From Pseudomonas sp. RGM2987 (GTDB taxonomy: Bacteria > Pseudomonadota > Gammaproteobacteria > Pseudomonadales > Pseudomonadaceae): a stretch of DNA of 64,000 nt. Below are positions 61,274 to 64,000 of the stretch, piece after piece; within the stretch, counting starts at the first letter, position 1, and each line of letters opens with the position of its first letter. The stretch covers positions 186,001 through 250,000 of the forward strand of contig NZ_JALJDX010000222.1 of assembly GCF_022952855.1 (NCBI RefSeq), written 5' to 3'. The position numbers and the translations under genes are program-made. The notes beneath the pieces were generated by a model, which was given only the letters and a program-made list of their open reading frames with translations, was not told the DNA's origin and ran no database searches.

Positions 61274-62056
61274 TCATGTCGACACGAACGAAAAGCCGCA
61301 ACGAACCGCACTGCGCTCATATTCCAGAAGGCACTCATAATCCGCCTCGCTGGCCGGCAGGACTTCCTTGATCGCCAGGTCCCGAGAAACCTCAGGAAGC
61401 TGGCTCAAGGCTTGATTCATTGCGTTCCTGATTGAATCTGCCTCATACGCGGTTCGACGAATCGATGTGATGTAAGGCAGGCACGGACTGCGCACACTTC
61501 GCGCCAGGATCTTCAGGCCGTCAATCTCTTCACTGTCATCCCGCGCAAGATAGTCATAGGTAACGCTGTCGATGGCCGCCAGATCACCGTCATGATGCCT
61601 GAGTCTTCGAATACTCTCCCGGTGCGACCCCGTGTAGGTCAGTTTCGAGAAGAAACCGTGAGGGTTGACTCCAGCAAGCGTGTGGCGCAGCAGATTCATC
61701 CCCGAGTTGGAGTCCCGGGCGTTGATCAACCCATGGCTGCCCTGCAAGTCCGCCAGATCGGCGACGGACGAATCAGCTCTACAGAGCAACAGACTGCAAT
61801 GTTCGCCCCCCGAACTATGCGCCAGCTCATAACGCGGGCGCCCGATCAGCCTGACCTTTCCCAGCAGCGACGTGATGAAGGGATAACCGCAGGTCTGGGA
61901 CAGCAGCAGATCCGGTGCCAACCAATGGGACGCTGGGTCGAGGACCGGTCTTTGCTCGCGCGGCTCACCGAGGATCTCCCGAACACGCTGGAGCCAGGTT
62001 TCCTGCGCCTGTACAACCCTGGCAGGCGCGACGTACATCGATAGATCGCTGATCAT
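61274..62056 (-). CDS. PhnD/SsuA-class binding protein without signal peptide (260 aa)
   Basis: Type-2 periplasmic-binding-protein fold (LLLSQTCGYPFITSL, LQGSHGLINARDSNSGMNLLRHTL, DLAAIDSVTYDYL, RSPCLPYITS) as in PhnD-like and NMT1-like proteins. No signal peptide or lipobox is present; the ATG at 62056 (MISDLSMYVAPA) is preceded by AAGG, and the longer frame to 62095 does not add one. It may be a cytoplasmic ligand sensor or an enzyme-associated domain, or have lost export. Same strand and 35 bp after the monooxygenase gene, and convergent with sfnR. Confidence 0.75.
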   Translation of the reverse strand: MISDLSMYVAPARVVQAQETWLQRVREILGEPREQRPVLDPASHWLAPDLLLSQTCGYPFITSLLGKVRLIGRPRYELAHSSGGEHCSLLLCRADSSVADLADLQGSHGLINARDSNSGMNLLRHTLAGVNPHGFFSKLTYTGSHRESIRRLRHHDGDLAAIDSVTYDYLARDDSEEIDGLKILARSVRSPCLPYITSIRRTAYEADSIRNAMNQALSQLPEVSRDLAIKEVLPASEADYECLLEYERSAVRCGFSFVST

Positions 62057-62091
62057 ATGAAAGCCTTCAGAGGATTGTGATCGGCTCCAGC

Positions 62092-63420
62092 TCACAGTAA
62101 AAAACTGTTCGCAGGTGCTTTCAAACCCAAGCGGTCCCTTAGCGTGCCGGGTTCATATTCCTTACGGAAAACCTCTTTGGCTTGCAGCAACGGCACGACA
62201 GCGCGGGTGAATGTCTCGAAGTCGGTGGGCAAGAACGGAAACATCAGGTTGTAGCCATCGACGGCATTCGACTCGTACAGCTGCGAAAGCTTATCGGCAA
62301 TGTGCTCGGCCGTTCCGATCAGCAGCCAGGTACTGGAACTCTTGACCAGTCGACGCCCTATTTCACGGATGGACAAGGCAGCATCGTACTTCTTGAGCAA
62401 CGCCAGCTCGGTTCGGATGCCGTCGAACTCGGACTCATCCGGCAGCGCCGGCAAAGGGCCGTCTGGCGACAGTCCGGTCAAGTCGAGCCGGGTGTAGCTG
62501 GAGACCAGGTCAATCGCAACGGCATCGATGATCAGGCTGTCCTCCAACTGCTGGCGCCGCTCTTGCTCGGTCTCTTCTTCCAGCACGACAGGAAGCACAC
62601 CGGTAATGATTTTCAGATCACCGGGCTGCCTGCCCTTGGATTCAAGACGGCGGTTCAAATCGGCCCTGTACGCCAGTCCTTCCTCTATCGTGTTGATGAA
62701 ACAGAAATGCACGTCCGCATGGGTAGCGGCCAGATTCTTGCCTGCTTCGGAGGAGCCCGCCTGGGCAAGCACGGGATAGCCTTGAGGCGGACGCGGCACG
62801 TTGAGCGGACCACGTACGTTGAAATGCCCGCCCTTGTGGTGGATCGGGTGAATGCGCGACGGATCGGCGAAATCGCCGGTGCCCTTGTTGAACTCAAGCG
62901 CCCCTTCCTCCCAGGAGTCCCAGAGCTGTTTGACCACACGGATGAATTCGTCGGCCCGCAGGTAACGATCACCATGTTTTGCCACCCCTGACAATCCGAA
63001 ATTGGACGCCTCCTCCTCCAGCCAGGACGTCACGATATTCCAGCTGGCTCGCCCTGAACTGAGGTAGTCCAACGAAGCAAAGTACCGGGCAATATTGAAA
63101 GGCTCGTTATAGGACGTCGAGGCGGTCCCCATCAGACCGATGTGATCGGTCACGGCGGCCAGGGCGGATAACAGCGTAATGGGTTCGAGCCGGGCATTGG
63201 CGTAGTGCCTCAACCCGCTGGCCACGGAGTCCCAAACCGCCACGTGATCCGCCACGAAGACCGCATCGAACTTCGCCGCCTCGGCCGCCTGCACCAGTTT
63301 CACGTAATAACCCAGCGTCAGGACTTCATGGGTCGGTGACTGCGGATGGCGCCAGGAAAAACGATGGTCCCCTTGGGGATTAAAGAAGAACAAATTCAGA
63401 ATCATGCTTTTATTGGACAT
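62092..63420 (-). CDS. NtaA/SnaA/DszA-family FMN-dependent monooxygenase (442 aa)
   Basis: Third long-type luciferase-fold monooxygenase. WRHPQSPTHEVLTLGYYVKL, ASTSYNEPFNIARYFASLDYLS, SGRASWNIVTSWLEEEASNFG, GPLNVPRPPQGYPVLAQAGSS and the C-terminal GTLRDRLGLKAPANS are as in the products of 2645 and 21394, but overall divergence looks larger. GGAGG lies ahead of the ATG. It is in a minus-strand operon with two binding-protein-like genes (63455, 61274), again pairing monooxygenase with binding proteins. Substrate unknown. Confidence 0.88.
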   Translation of the reverse strand: MSNKSMILNLFFFNPQGDHRFSWRHPQSPTHEVLTLGYYVKLVQAAEAAKFDAVFVADHVAVWDSVASGLRHYANARLEPITLLSALAAVTDHIGLMGTASTSYNEPFNIARYFASLDYLSSGRASWNIVTSWLEEEASNFGLSGVAKHGDRYLRADEFIRVVKQLWDSWEEGALEFNKGTGDFADPSRIHPIHHKGGHFNVRGPLNVPRPPQGYPVLAQAGSSEAGKNLAATHADVHFCFINTIEEGLAYRADLNRRLESKGRQPGDLKIITGVLPVVLEEETEQERRQQLEDSLIIDAVAIDLVSSYTRLDLTGLSPDGPLPALPDESEFDGIRTELALLKKYDAALSIREIGRRLVKSSSTWLLIGTAEHIADKLSQLYESNAVDGYNLMFPFLPTDFETFTRAVVPLLQAKEVFRKEYEPGTLRDRLGLKAPANSFLL

Positions 63421-63454
63421 AACGCCTCCGGGCCCCTTGCTCCATTGCCTTCAA

Positions 63455-64000
63455 TCAGCGAGTGGTCTTGACGGTGTTTTCGGCAACCCATTGCGCCGCG
63501 ACCTTGGCTGGATCCTTGTGATCGATATCAACCAGGCGATTAAGCTGCTTGAGGTCGGCATCGGTCAGCTTTGCGGAGACTTCGTTGAGCACCTGGGTGA
63601 CTTCAGGCGTGAGCAACGCCTTGCGCCCCAGTGGCGTAATGTTCTGCAAGGGTTGTTGGTGCTTGTCGTCCTCAAGGACAACCCAGGGTTCTTTCGCCAG
63701 GATGCCTTGCGTGGAAACAACGGTGGCGACGTCGATAGCGCCGGAGTTCAACGCCAGCCGCGACAAGGGCCCGCCCATGTCCAGTGATTTGACGCTCTTG
63801 AAGTTGATGCCGTAGACCGCCTTCAACCCGGGCAGGCCCAATGCGGAAGTTGCGACTTCGGGTGGGCCACCCAACGTCAATTCACCCGAGACAGGCGCCA
63901 GGTCGGACAAGGTGCGCAAGTTGTACTTTTCGGCAGTCGTCTTGGTAACGGCCCAGGCGGTAATGGAGCCAACCGAAGAAGGCTCGAGCAGTTGCAGGTC
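63455..64000 (-). CDS. ABC substrate-binding protein, OpuAC/QAT-like, C-terminal part (cut by window edge)
   Basis: The frame stays open to the window end (182 codons including stop). The C-terminal section NITPLGRKALLTPEVTQVL then NEVSAKLTDADLKQLNRLVD and DPAKVAAQWVAEN is the typical closing helix pair of glycine-betaine/carnitine/choline (OpuAC) or related quaternary-amine binding proteins; SIDVATVVSTQ-like ligand region (AIDVATVVSTQGILAKEPWVV) is also present. The N-terminus is outside. It lies 34 bp before the monooxygenase, so a quaternary sulfonium compound such as dimethylsulfoniopropionate is an attractive but unproven ligand. Confidence 0.85.
   Translation of the reverse strand, partial: DLQLLEPSSVGSITAWAVTKTTAEKYNLRTLSDLAPVSGELTLGGPPEVATSALGLPGLKAVYGINFKSVKSLDMGGPLSRLALNSGAIDVATVVSTQGILAKEPWVVLEDDKHQQPLQNITPLGRKALLTPEVTQVLNEVSAKLTDADLKQLNRLVDIDHKDPAKVAAQWVAENTVKTTR

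Overview
The window looks like a chromosomal segment of a fluorescent pseudomonad (P. fluorescens / chlororaphis / corrugata-type). The grounds are high GC with strong codon bias, REPIN-type repeats typical of that group, GG-N10-GC sigma54 promoters, and a core (LysR, 3-mercaptopropionate dioxygenase, rhodanese) laid out as I remember PA2601-PA2603 of P. aeruginosa. No database search was possible; family names come from motif recognition.

Layout. 1-139: end of a LacI-type (GntR-like) repressor. 347-35009: an organosulfur-scavenging super-locus. It holds five TonB-dependent receptors (347, 8112, 17625, 27106, 31421), five SsuA-like substrate-binding proteins (4016, 4991, 20384, 23434, 34032) but only one permease/ATPase pair (6030-7725), two NtaA/DszA-type FMN monooxygenases (2645, 21394), one SsuD-like monooxygenase (10670), one acyl-CoA-dehydrogenase-fold monooxygenase (24505), a TauD-type dioxygenase (16662), a thiol dioxygenase plus four-domain rhodanese (14373-16561), a class II aldolase, a peroxiredoxin, a 2-hydroxyacid dehydrogenase, and an apparently exported amine oxidase/RidA pair (29274-31384). 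35046-43360: unrelated accessory genes (LysR regulators, serine hydrolase, two MFS pumps, glutathione transferase, subtilase). 43386-48388: a sigma54 activator divergent from a Gfo/Idh/MocA dehydrogenase, TIM-barrel isomerase and sugar-binding-protein operon. 48666-52394: glutathione transferase, YceK-like lipoprotein, LysR, DMT permease, SDR. 52462-58057: a RES/Xre toxin-antitoxin pair beside a truncated ORF, then rtcR-rtcB with a decayed rtcA. 58292-64000: a second sulfur block, msuE(sfnE)-sfnC-sfnR, convergent with another monooxygenase/binding-protein pair.

How it fits together. The expected theme is sulfur-starvation scavenging: receptors admit organosulfur compounds, periplasmic binding proteins deliver them to the ABC transporter, and FMNH2-dependent or Fe(II) oxygenases release sulfite. 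Two cis elements tie the locus together. One is an AT-rich promoter module (AATTAGCWTATARCCAA followed by TTYACA) seen in seven places on both strands. The other is a 5'-leader sequence, CCGACCCC-N(2-5)-CCAGGYGGAGG, present four times with variable internal spacing. The second is, to my knowledge, undescribed, and is my best candidate for a new regulatory RNA element. Other notable points are an exactly 135-bp-periodic REPIN array and a well-formed sigma54 promoter plus extended palindrome upstream of the sugar operon.
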